Position numbers and translations under genes: made by a program
Part shown: positions 8,332 to 15,915 of the stretch, in pieces
Layout of the letters: the number at the start of each line of letters is the position of its first letter
Numbering within the stretch: position 1 is the stretch's first letter
Assembly: GCA_017615545.1 (NCBI GenBank)
Contig: JAFZZY010000022.1
Coordinates: 1 to 64,000 of the forward strand
Source: Lachnospiraceae bacterium
Lineage (GTDB): Bacteria > Bacillota > Clostridia > Lachnospirales > Lachnospiraceae
Length of the DNA: 64,000 nucleotides
Reading direction: 5' to 3'
The notes under the pieces: model-generated
What the model was told of the DNA's origin: nothing
Seen by the model: the letters and a program-made list of their open reading frames with translations, nothing else
Database searches by the model: none

Positions 8332-9231
8332 ATGATTATGGATAGCATTATGATCGGTGAGAATATTAAGAGATTGCGGGTGCAGAAAGGCATCACGCAG
8401 GAACAGTTGGCGGAAGCGGTCGGTGTGTCCGCGGTCGCGGTCAGCAAGTGGGAGCGGCGCGAGACGCTGCCGGACATTTCGTTGCTGCCGGGGCTGGCGT
8501 ACTTCTTCGGGATCAGCATCGACGAACTGATGAGTTACGACTCGGCGAAGGTGGAGCGGGAGATCCGGGACTTCATCCGCGAGCATACGAAGGCTGCGGA
8601 GGAGCATGATCTGAAGCGGTGCATGGCGCTGTCGAAGGCGGCGTACCGGAAATATCCCAACGACTACGAGGTCATGGAACTCTACATGTGGGATCTGGTC
8701 GGAGGGTATGCGGACAATGCATCCGAAGACCTGCTGAAGCATGCGGACGAGCTGGAGAAGATCTCAGACCGCATCCTGGATGGTTGTCTGAACGCTTTTA
8801 TCCGGAACGATGCCTATGTGATGAAGGGAAAGATCCTTCATGCGCAGGGTAAGACGGAGGAGGCTCTGAAACTGTACCGGGATTACCTCCCGGACTGGTA
8901 TCAGACGAGAGGGCAGAAGACGGAGCAACTGTTCGGAAAGGAGACGCCCGAATTTGCCGAAGCGCTTCGTGAAAACATCGCCGAACTGAGCCGGTTCGTC
9001 ATGAATAAGATCTCGAAGCAGATCTGGTTTTGCGAAGAGGGAACGGCGCAGGAAAAGACCGAAAAAGCGGTAATGATCTGTGAAACGCTTCGGACATTGC
9101 AAGAGGTCCTTTCACCGGCGGCGGTGGACCGGACGGTTGCATATTTCGCTGAGGATACAGAATTGAAGATCCGCTATCTGGCCGGTGGGGAGGAAACTCT
9201 GATCGAACAGATTCGGAAATACACAAAATAG
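8332..9231 (+). CDS. XRE family transcriptional regulator with helical C-domain
   Basis: A 299-residue protein. Residues 8-65 form a Cro/C1-type HTH (IKRLRVQKGITQEQLAEAVGVSAVAVSKWERRETLPDI, given here in part: recognition helix SAVAVSKWE). The remainder is all-helical and TPR-like (AKAAYRKYPNDYE, GKTEEALKLYRDYL), the usual layout of small-signal or peptide-responsive regulators. Two starts are possible: 8332 or 8338, the latter with better spacing to AAAGGACGG. It is followed by a promoter for the paaK gene, which it may or may not control. Confidence 0.8.
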   Translation: MIMDSIMIGENIKRLRVQKGITQEQLAEAVGVSAVAVSKWERRETLPDISLLPGLAYFFGISIDELMSYDSAKVEREIRDFIREHTKAAEEHDLKRCMALSKAAYRKYPNDYEVMELYMWDLVGGYADNASEDLLKHADELEKISDRILDGCLNAFIRNDAYVMKGKILHAQGKTEEALKLYRDYLPDWYQTRGQKTEQLFGKETPEFAEALRENIAELSRFVMNKISKQIWFCEEGTAQEKTEKAVMICETLRTLQEVLSPAAVDRTVAYFAEDTELKIRYLAGGEETLIEQIRKYTK

Positions 9232-9254
9232 ACGCAGGAGTATTTCAAAAAATG

Positions 9255-9283
9255 TGGACAACTGCGGACCCATCTGATATACT
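9255..9283 (+). promoter_or_regulatory. Sigma-A promoter for the paaK-ACT operon
   Basis: TGGACA at 9255-9260 and TATACT at 9278-9283 with a 17-base spacer. The leader contains a small GCCTC/GAGGC hairpin near 9314-9330. Confidence 0.6.
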
Positions 9284-9362
9284 ATGGATATATTGTGTGT
9301 CAAACAAATAAGGCCTCGTCTTTGAGGCTACAGACAATAAAAAAATCCTAAGGGGGTCCAAA

Positions 9363-10664
9363 ATGATTTGGAACGAAGCTAAAGAATGTATGTCCAGAGA
9401 CGAGATCGAGTCACTTCAGAGTGCCAGACTCGTCAAGGTCGTTAACCGCGTTTACCACAATGTGGAGTATTATCGCAAGAAGATGCAGGCTGCAGGCCTG
9501 GAGCCAGGCGACATCAAGGGCATCGAGGATCTCGATAAACTTCCGTACACCACGTATCAGGATCTGAGAGATACCTATCCGTTCGGTCTGGCTGCTGTTC
9601 CGAAGTCGGAACTGGTCAGAGTTCACGCTTCCTCCGGTACGACCGGAAAGCCGAAGATCGCAGCGTACACAAGACGTGATATCGAGATCTGGGCAGAGTG
9701 CGTTGCCAGATGTCTGGCGATGGCAGGCATTACCCGCGACGACGTTATCCAGGTAGGATATGGTTACGGCCTCTTCACAGGTGGTCTGGGCGCACACTAC
9801 GGCGCTGAGTACCTCGGAGCTTTGGTACTGCCCATGTCTACCGGTAATACACAGAAGCTCATCGACATGATGATCGACTGCGGCGCGACATCGATCGCCT
9901 GCACACCTTCGTACCTGCTGCACGTAGCAGAGGATCTGGAGAAGGCAGGCCTCGTTGATAAGATCAAACTTAAGAGTGCGATCTGCGGCGCTGAGCCCTG
10001 GACGAACGAGATGCGCGACCAGATGGAGTCCAGACTTCACATCAAGGCGTACGACATCTACGGCCTCACCGAGATGATGGGACCGGGCGTTGCCTGCGAC
10101 TGTGAGTATCACAAAGGCCTCCACATCTGGGAAGATCACTTCCTCCCCGAGATCATTGACCCCGCAACACAGAAGCAGCTTCCGAAGGGTTCCGACGGCG
10201 AGCTCGTCATCACGAACCTCACGAAGGAAGGCATGCCGCTCATCCGTTACAGAACGAAGGACCTTACCTCGATCGAGTACGATAAGTGTGAGTGCGGCCG
10301 CACCATGGCCCGCATCCAGCGCTTCCGCGGAAGATCCGATGACATGCTCATCATCCGCGGCGTAAACGTATTCCCGTCGCAGGTCGAGGCAGCTCTGCTT
10401 ACGGTAGAAGGCACCACACCGCACTACATGCTGGTCGTAGACCGCGTGGATAACACCGACACCCTGGAAGTTCAGGTCGAGGTAGCGGAAAATGTCTTCA
10501 CGGACGAAGTTAAGAGCCTCGAGAAACTGTCGAAGGCAGTGCATGATAAACTCAGAATGGCGATCGGCCTGAACGCGAAGGTTAAGCTCGTTGAGCCGAA
10601 CGGTCTGGAGCACTTCGACGGAAAGAGTAAGCACGTAACAGATAAGCGTAAACTGTATCAATAA
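9363..10664 (+). CDS. paaK: Phenylacetate-CoA ligase family protein
   Basis: A 433-residue AMP-forming ligase that activates an aryl acid such as phenylacetate or indoleacetate with ATP and CoA. Motifs: the nucleotide loop HASSGTTGKPK, YGLTEMMGPG, GELVITNLTKEGMPLIRYRTKD, a Cys-containing segment CECGRTMARI, and the hinge RGRSDDMLIIRGVNVFPSQVE (in part). Length is normal for PaaK. AAGGGGGT precedes the ATG. It is followed by an ACT-domain protein, the usual partner in anaerobes without the aerobic paa pathway. Exact substrate cannot be read from sequence. Confidence 0.88.
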   Translation: MIWNEAKECMSRDEIESLQSARLVKVVNRVYHNVEYYRKKMQAAGLEPGDIKGIEDLDKLPYTTYQDLRDTYPFGLAAVPKSELVRVHASSGTTGKPKIAAYTRRDIEIWAECVARCLAMAGITRDDVIQVGYGYGLFTGGLGAHYGAEYLGALVLPMSTGNTQKLIDMMIDCGATSIACTPSYLLHVAEDLEKAGLVDKIKLKSAICGAEPWTNEMRDQMESRLHIKAYDIYGLTEMMGPGVACDCEYHKGLHIWEDHFLPEIIDPATQKQLPKGSDGELVITNLTKEGMPLIRYRTKDLTSIEYDKCECGRTMARIQRFRGRSDDMLIIRGVNVFPSQVEAALLTVEGTTPHYMLVVDRVDNTDTLEVQVEVAENVFTDEVKSLEKLSKAVHDKLRMAIGLNAKVKLVEPNGLEHFDGKSKHVTDKRKLYQ

Positions 10665-10682
10665 TACAAAGGAGGTACCACT

Positions 10683-11105
10683 ATGTTCGTAAAACAGATA
10701 TCGGTTTTCTTGGAGAATACGGAAGGAAGACTGGAAGAGTTATTAAAGATCCTGGCTCAGGGCGGTGTCAACCTCCTCTCTGCAAGCCTGGCTGACACGA
10801 TGGAGTATGGTGTTCTCCGTTTGCTGTCCAATGAACCTGAGAAAGCTAAGCAGATCCTGAAGGATGCCGGTTTCGCCGCTCGTATCGACGAGGTCATCGC
10901 GGTGGTAGTTCCGGATGCAGTCGGCAGCCTCGCGAAGGTGATCGGCATGATCCACGCGGCTGACATCAACATCAGCTACATCTACGGCCTCTCCATCGAC
11001 GGTGAGGGCGCGCCGATCGCGATCAAGACAAACGATAACGCAAAGGCAGAGAAGCTTCTGAATGCAGCTGGCGTAAAGACGCTGGGTATGGAAGATCTCG
11101 TATAA
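10683..11105 (+). CDS. Tandem ACT domain protein
   Basis: A 140-residue protein made of two ACT domains: residues 1-65 start MFVKQISVFLENTEGRLEELL, and residues 68-135 contain VPDAVGSLAKVIGMIHAADINISYIY. ACT domains bind amino acids and regulate partner enzymes. This pairing directly after phenylacetate-CoA ligase (18-base gap, GGAGGTACC ribosome site) is a recurrent arrangement in anaerobic Bacteria and Archaea. I infer feedback control of the ligase or sensing of an aromatic amino acid. Followed by a strong terminator. Confidence 0.82.
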   Translation: MFVKQISVFLENTEGRLEELLKILAQGGVNLLSASLADTMEYGVLRLLSNEPEKAKQILKDAGFAARIDEVIAVVVPDAVGSLAKVIGMIHAADINISYIYGLSIDGEGAPIAIKTNDNAKAEKLLNAAGVKTLGMEDLV

Positions 11106-11115
11106 TGAACACAGA

Positions 11116-11146
11116 AGGCAGGAGGCTAGCCCTCCTGTCTTTTTTA
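11116..11146 (+). terminator. Rho-independent terminator after the ACT gene
   Basis: A 10-bp stem AGGCAGGAGG/CCTCCTGTCT (11116-11125 with 11131-11140) followed by a T-run. Confidence 0.85.
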
Positions 11147-11149
11147 TTC

Positions 11150-11178
11150 TTGACAACCGTTCCCGTATCGATTACAAT
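11150..11178 (+). promoter_or_regulatory. Sigma-A promoter for the Nudix gene
   Basis: TTGACA at 11150-11155 and TACAAT at 11173-11178 with a 17-base spacer, placed directly after the preceding terminator. Confidence 0.8.
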
Positions 11179-11210
11179 AGTCGAAATATCTTAAAAAAGG
11201 AGGCAGGAAC

Positions 11211-11696
11211 ATGGAGCATAATTGTGGTTTTACGGAAGGGAACAGATGGTTCCGCTATCGCGCGGCGGCGATCATCGTGGAGGATGATTGCGTGCTGTTT
11301 GCGGGCAATGAATTGGACGACTATCTTTATTCGGTCGGTGGCGGAGTGCACATGGGTGAGACTTCGGAGGACGCGGTAAAACGGGAAGTCTTCGAGGAGA
11401 CCGGCATCGAGTATGAGGTGGACCGGCTGGCCATCATCCATGAAAACTTCTTCGATGAGAGCACGGGCTCGCTCAAAGGTATGGACTGCCATGAGATCGC
11501 CTTATATTATCTCATGAAACCCAGGGGAACGAAGGAACTGAAGAGCGACAGCTATACCCAGGGCATCCGGGAACACATGCACTGGATCCCGATCAAAGAT
11601 CTCGACAAATACAAAGCATTTCCCGTGTTCATGAAGGACTACCTGCAGAGGGAGCATCCCGGCGTGGAACACATCATCACGGACGAAAGAAAGTAG
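11211..11696 (+). CDS. Nudix hydrolase
   Basis: A 161-residue protein with one Nudix domain. The Nudix box is GGGVHMGETSEDAVKREVFE followed by ETGIE, with all acidic metal ligands present (REVFEETG). Nudix enzymes hydrolyse a nucleoside diphosphate linked to another group; the substrate here is unknown. It is of the short MutT-like type with no added domain. A consensus AAGGAGG lies 8 bases upstream of the ATG. It probably shares a transcript with the HAD gene 30 bases downstream. Confidence 0.85.
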   Translation: MEHNCGFTEGNRWFRYRAAAIIVEDDCVLFAGNELDDYLYSVGGGVHMGETSEDAVKREVFEETGIEYEVDRLAIIHENFFDESTGSLKGMDCHEIALYYLMKPRGTKELKSDSYTQGIREHMHWIPIKDLDKYKAFPVFMKDYLQREHPGVEHIITDERK

Positions 11697-11726
11697 CAAG
11701 AGGCACCTGACTTACGGAGGTGAGAG

Positions 11727-12863
11727 ATGGATAAGAAAACACTTTATGTGTCGGATCTGGACGGGACGCTGATGCGCAGCGACGAGACGATCTCGAACTT
11801 CACGATCGAGACGATCAACCGATTGATCGGGCAGGGGCTGGCATTTACTTACGCGACGGCGCGTTCCATCGGGAGCGCGCGACCCATTGCGGGCGGACTC
11901 AAGCTGGAACTGCCGGTCATCACGCGTAACGGGGCCGCCCTCGCGGATAACACAGACGGGCACGTGATCGAGAAATCGGTGTTCACCACGGAGGAGGTGG
12001 AGTTTTTGAAGACCCGCCTTCCGGAGGTGGCGGAGTTCGGTTTTGTCTCGTGTTTCCTGGGCGACCGCATGGTCCGCACCTGGCTTCCCGGGAAGCATTC
12101 GCCGGGATTGCAAGGTTATATTGACTATTATGAGAAGGATCCGACGTTGGTGCGGGCTGATGGTCCGGAGACGCTGTACTGCGGCGAGCCCGGATACGTC
12201 ACGCTGATCGGCGAGCGAGAGGAGATCGCGCCGCTGTACGAGCGGATGCGCGAGTACACGGGCTGGGAGTGCCTGTTCCAAAAGGATACCTATCGCGACG
12301 AGTACTGGCTGGAGATCTGCCCGCAGAACTGCACGAAGGCGAAGGCCATCCGGAAGATGAAGGAGAAGTACGGTTTTGAGAAACTGGTCGTGTTCGGGGA
12401 TGCGCTGAACGACGTGCCGATGTTCCGGATCGCGGACGAGGCGTACGCCGTGGAAAATGCGAGACCTGAGGCGAAGGGAGCGGCGACCGGCATCCTCGGG
12501 AAAAACGACGAGGACGCGGTGGCGAAATTCCTGGCTGAGATCATGGATCCCGCCCCGCGGTTGATCATGGAAGACACGGCCGTCTGGTTTGTCTACCATG
12601 GCGAGAAGTATTTTATTTCGTGCCACCCATACGAACCCTGCCTGTATCTGAAACAGGGAGATAAGTATGCATTGACCCTGCATAATGCTTTCACGCAGGA
12701 GGAGATCATCAAGGTATTCCGGGCCGGGCAGAGGCTTCGCGCCATCGACGGGACCACCTATGATGAGACGGAGTTCTGCAAGGCGCTGGCGGGCGCGTTG
12801 GACCACGGCCGGGTCAATGTTGACTTCACCTACGCTGCGAAAAAAGAAAGGGGACTAAAATAG
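11727..12863 (+). CDS. HAD superfamily Cof-type hydrolase with C-terminal extension
   Basis: A 378-residue protein. Residues 1 to about 270 form a Cof/IIB-type HAD phosphatase: nucleophile motif DLDGT at 10-14 (Asp10, Asp12), a Lys in the KAKAIRKMKEKYGF helix, and metal-binding GDALNDVPMF. Typical substrates are sugar phosphates or flavin phosphates. Unusual is the extra segment of about 100 residues at the end (from about 275), which begins APRLIMEDTAVWFVYHG and looks like a small alpha/beta domain I do not recognise. ATG follows ACGGAGGTGAGAG. Confidence 0.78.
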   Translation: MDKKTLYVSDLDGTLMRSDETISNFTIETINRLIGQGLAFTYATARSIGSARPIAGGLKLELPVITRNGAALADNTDGHVIEKSVFTTEEVEFLKTRLPEVAEFGFVSCFLGDRMVRTWLPGKHSPGLQGYIDYYEKDPTLVRADGPETLYCGEPGYVTLIGEREEIAPLYERMREYTGWECLFQKDTYRDEYWLEICPQNCTKAKAIRKMKEKYGFEKLVVFGDALNDVPMFRIADEAYAVENARPEAKGAATGILGKNDEDAVAKFLAEIMDPAPRLIMEDTAVWFVYHGEKYFISCHPYEPCLYLKQGDKYALTLHNAFTQEEIIKVFRAGQRLRAIDGTTYDETEFCKALAGALDHGRVNVDFTYAAKKERGLK

Positions 12864-12988
12864 GACTTTGGACGTCCTAAGTCCTATTCACACGGCCGAC
12901 TCATTTCTGTAAAATATAGTATATAGTGTATACGTTGTATACTATAGAACTTGAAACAATTTCAGACAGAAAGGGAGGAAGGCATACG

Positions 12989-13924
12989 ATGAAGAGAGTA
13001 TTAGCGTTGATTCTGGTACTTGTGATGGTTATGGCTGTGGTTGCATGTGATAAGGGAGGAGACTCCGGATCCGGCGGCGGAGGTAATGCAGCAAGCACGA
13101 CAAAGGCTGACAACGGCGGCGGTGGCGGCGCTACCCAGGCCCCCGGTAAGACGGAGGCGCCTGCCGGAAATGGCGGAGGCAGCGGCTATATTTCAGGCGT
13201 GATCGAAGATAAGTACGCGCCCGCGGCTAACTCTACGGCAGATAAGTTCTGGAAGGTAAAAGAGATCCAGGAGATCAACAAGTTCGATAAGGACGGAAAC
13301 TGTACTGAGAAATATACCATATACTACTTGAAAGATCCCGCTGATTATAATGACGTCAACGAGCAGATCGCAGGCACAGATTATATTTGGAATTCGGATA
13401 AGGCCAGTTTCCAACGCGAAAGCAGTATGAAGAAGTACACGTCCATCGACGACGCGAAAGCGGATATCGAGGATGCGTTCCGCGGCTATACGATCGAATA
13501 CAGCGGCGGCAAGACCGAGCATGTGGATGCACCGGACGACGCGCGCAAGACCGAGATCATGAAGGAAGTGTTCGGCTTCAACTATGACGACCTCAAGACC
13601 GAATACGGCAATTATACTTACTCGACCAGACAGAAAAAGAAAGTTATAGTAACCTATATCAACGATGCGAAGGTTGAGGACATCAACGCCTTGGCGAAGA
13701 TCGCATTTGAGGTTTGCAAACCGCTTGCCGACGAGGGTAAGATCTACGATTATCTCGGCAAATATGGCAACGTGCTCACGGAGGCTCCGCAGACCGAAAG
13801 CATCTTCAACGACGCAACGTTCAACTATTTCCGCAATGGATCAGAGATCTCCGTTCAAGCGCAGATCCTGAACAGCGGTGACTACAGCAACACGCTGGCG
13901 TTGGCAGTGTATGTTGTTAAGTAA
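12989..13924 (+). CDS. Hypothetical lipoprotein
   Basis: A 311-residue lipoprotein: signal residues 1-20 with lipobox VVAC (Cys20), then a low-complexity linker rich in Gly, Ala and Thr (about 23-70). The start at 12989 is preceded by AAGGGAGGAAGG. The rest is a soluble alpha/beta domain with many Asp/Lys/Tyr residues (KYTSIDDAKADIEDAFRGYT) and no family I recognise. Expected to be attached to the outer face of the membrane. It ends at a strong terminator and seems to be a single-gene unit. Confidence 0.7.
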   Translation: MKRVLALILVLVMVMAVVACDKGGDSGSGGGGNAASTTKADNGGGGGATQAPGKTEAPAGNGGGSGYISGVIEDKYAPAANSTADKFWKVKEIQEINKFDKDGNCTEKYTIYYLKDPADYNDVNEQIAGTDYIWNSDKASFQRESSMKKYTSIDDAKADIEDAFRGYTIEYSGGKTEHVDAPDDARKTEIMKEVFGFNYDDLKTEYGNYTYSTRQKKKVIVTYINDAKVEDINALAKIAFEVCKPLADEGKIYDYLGKYGNVLTEAPQTESIFNDATFNYFRNGSEISVQAQILNSGDYSNTLALAVYVVK

Positions 13925-13947
13925 AACTAAATGATCGAAAACCAGCC

Positions 13948-13982
13948 ACGGCCGGATCGGGAAATGCGATCCGGCCGTTTTT
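13948..13982 (+). terminator. Rho-independent terminator
   Basis: A perfect 12-bp stem ACGGCCGGATCG/CGATCCGGCCGT (13948-13959 with 13967-13978), loop of 7, then a T-run. Confidence 0.92.
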
Positions 13983-13998
13983 ATGTGGAGTACGATAC

Positions 13999-14027
13999 TT
14001 GAAAACAGGGGGGATTCGATGTATAAT
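13999..14027 (+). promoter_or_regulatory. Sigma-A promoter for the beta-helix/LuxR gene
   Basis: TTGAAA at 13999-14004 and TATAAT at 14022-14027 with a 17-base spacer. Confidence 0.75.
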
Positions 14028-14092
14028 TATGGGTAGATGATGAGATGAAGAAGGCTTCGAAACGGAAGCCTGATGGATAAGGAAGAACAGAC

Positions 14093-15892
14093 ATGAATTT
14101 CAGGATCAAGATGTTGCTGCTCCTGGTGTTGGTGTCGATATGCGCGGTCGTCGGCTATTCTGCGACGACCAGTGCCGGCAGCGGAACGGATACGCCTGCA
14201 TATATCACCACCCGTGCGGAACTGATGAAGGCCCTGGCAGAGAAGCGTGAAGTCATCTATGTCGGGGATATCGATTTCGATGAAAATGATATATACATTC
14301 AGATAGAAAACAGCGTGAAGATCGTAGGGAAGCCGGAGGGTTCCCTGTTGAAAGACGCTCATTTTTCCGTTATAGGTTCCGGGCTCGAGAGTGAGAAGAT
14401 CACTGTCGCTTTTGAAAATATAACGTTTGACGGCTGCTACGAGATGCCGGAGGGAGATCCGGCGACCGCGGCGTCGTTTGCCGATTTTCACGGCGATCGC
14501 ACGAACAAGGGCTGTATTTTCGCGAAGGGCTTTCTGGAATTCAGCCTGACGAACTGCACCATCCGCAATTACTGCACAAAATACGGCGCGGCGATGTATT
14601 TCCAATACACGGACGGCAATGTCGACCTTGGAACGCGGGCCCAACTTACTATCCAAAACTGTAACTTCTCGGGCAATACCTGCGAGCGCGGGGTGCTTTG
14701 GATCAATGGTAAAAAACTCAAGTTTGAGATGACCGATACCGCATTTTCCGCAAATACGGTCTACAGCGGTGTCGCCGTTCTCGGCGGCGTCGAGGGGACT
14801 GCGGAGAACATAACTGTCAAAGACAACCGCCACGTCGCATTTTCCGAAAAGAATTCCTTCCCGCAGGGCGGCGGAGGCCTGGCTCTGGTGAATTCCGAAC
14901 TGCTCTTGAAGAAGAGCATCATCGACGGGAACGAGACGGTGAAAGGCGGCGGGCTTTTGATCACGAATTCGAAGGTGACGCTCGACAGTTGCAAGATCCT
15001 GAATAACCGGGCGCAGATGGGAGGCGGACTTTTGATCGAGAGTTCGGAGACCACGCCGGTCTACATCACAAACTGCCGGATCTCCGGGAATACCGCGGAG
15101 CAGGAGGGCGCCGTGTGGGTGCATCCGGCGGACCAGATCGGGATCGGAGTTCCGACCGGCATCGTGGAATTCAGTTTCTGCACCTTTGAGAACAACACCT
15201 CCGAGGATGAAGAGCATCTGGTATTTCATCCGGTCATCCTGGAGAACGAAAGTACGACCGTCGGGAACGACGGCACCATTGATTTTCTGGCTTGTCGTAT
15301 CCTGGATGATAAGGTCAGCCCGTCGATCCGGGATGGTGAGAATTACAATATCGTCAATTCCGACCGTAAGGGCGACGCCGTGCCCGACGAGGTGACGGCG
15401 AGGGCGGCCAATGGCTACCTGGAGAGCGGACATCGTATGTTTGCCGGGGTCAATGAAATGTCTTCCGAAACGAAGAGTTGGTATCTGCCGAACCTGATCA
15501 TCGGACTGATATTGGTCGTTTTGATCGTAGTCACAGTATTGGTGCTTTGGTTAAAGAAGGATAGAAACAGTGAGATCGCCGAGACACCGGTCGTATCGGA
15601 GGTCGCGAACGAAAACGTAGCTAAGGAGAGCGTGGCGCTTCCGATCGAGAATGATGAAGAAGAGACGATCGCGACATACCTGCAAAAACTGCTGGACGAG
15701 GGGACATTGACCTCGCGTGAAATGGATGTACTCAAAGAGTATCTTTCCGGAAAGACGCGAACCGAGATCAGTGCGACGCTGTTTATCTCGGAATCCACGG
15801 TGAAAAACCACATTTCCAGCATTTTCTCTAAACTCGGCGTGAAGAGCCGAAAGGAACTGCTGGGTCTGGCCGGCGTTCGAAAAACAAAATAA
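14093..15892 (+). CDS. Membrane protein: extracellular beta-helix plus cytoplasmic LuxR HTH
   Basis: A 599-residue protein with a rare layout. Residues 1-28 are a signal or anchor. From about 35 to 445 short repeated strands appear (ITVAFENITFDGC, LEFSLTNCTIRNYC, LTIQNCNFSGNTC, VTLDSCKILNNRAQMGGG), as in right-handed parallel beta-helices of the polymorphic outer membrane/pectate-lyase type. A single membrane segment follows (about 467-488, ending WLKKDRN). After an acidic linker, residues 540-599 are a LuxR/GerE HTH (LTSREMDVLKEYLSGKTRTE; STVKNHISSIFSKLGVKSR). I infer a one-component regulator sensing something outside. No receiver or kinase domain is present. Confidence 0.8.
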   Translation: MNFRIKMLLLLVLVSICAVVGYSATTSAGSGTDTPAYITTRAELMKALAEKREVIYVGDIDFDENDIYIQIENSVKIVGKPEGSLLKDAHFSVIGSGLESEKITVAFENITFDGCYEMPEGDPATAASFADFHGDRTNKGCIFAKGFLEFSLTNCTIRNYCTKYGAAMYFQYTDGNVDLGTRAQLTIQNCNFSGNTCERGVLWINGKKLKFEMTDTAFSANTVYSGVAVLGGVEGTAENITVKDNRHVAFSEKNSFPQGGGGLALVNSELLLKKSIIDGNETVKGGGLLITNSKVTLDSCKILNNRAQMGGGLLIESSETTPVYITNCRISGNTAEQEGAVWVHPADQIGIGVPTGIVEFSFCTFENNTSEDEEHLVFHPVILENESTTVGNDGTIDFLACRILDDKVSPSIRDGENYNIVNSDRKGDAVPDEVTARAANGYLESGHRMFAGVNEMSSETKSWYLPNLIIGLILVVLIVVTVLVLWLKKDRNSEIAETPVVSEVANENVAKESVALPIENDEEETIATYLQKLLDEGTLTSREMDVLKEYLSGKTRTEISATLFISESTVKNHISSIFSKLGVKSRKELLGLAGVRKTK

Positions 15893-15915
15893 ATAATCCA
15901 GTGGGGGATAGGAAA

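Noticed and set aside
14027..15433. Open frame of 468 codons on the minus strand across the beta-helix/LuxR gene
   Set aside because: Antisense shadow rich in Arg/His/Leu without motifs. The plus-strand gene has a promoter, a ribosome site and recognisable domains.
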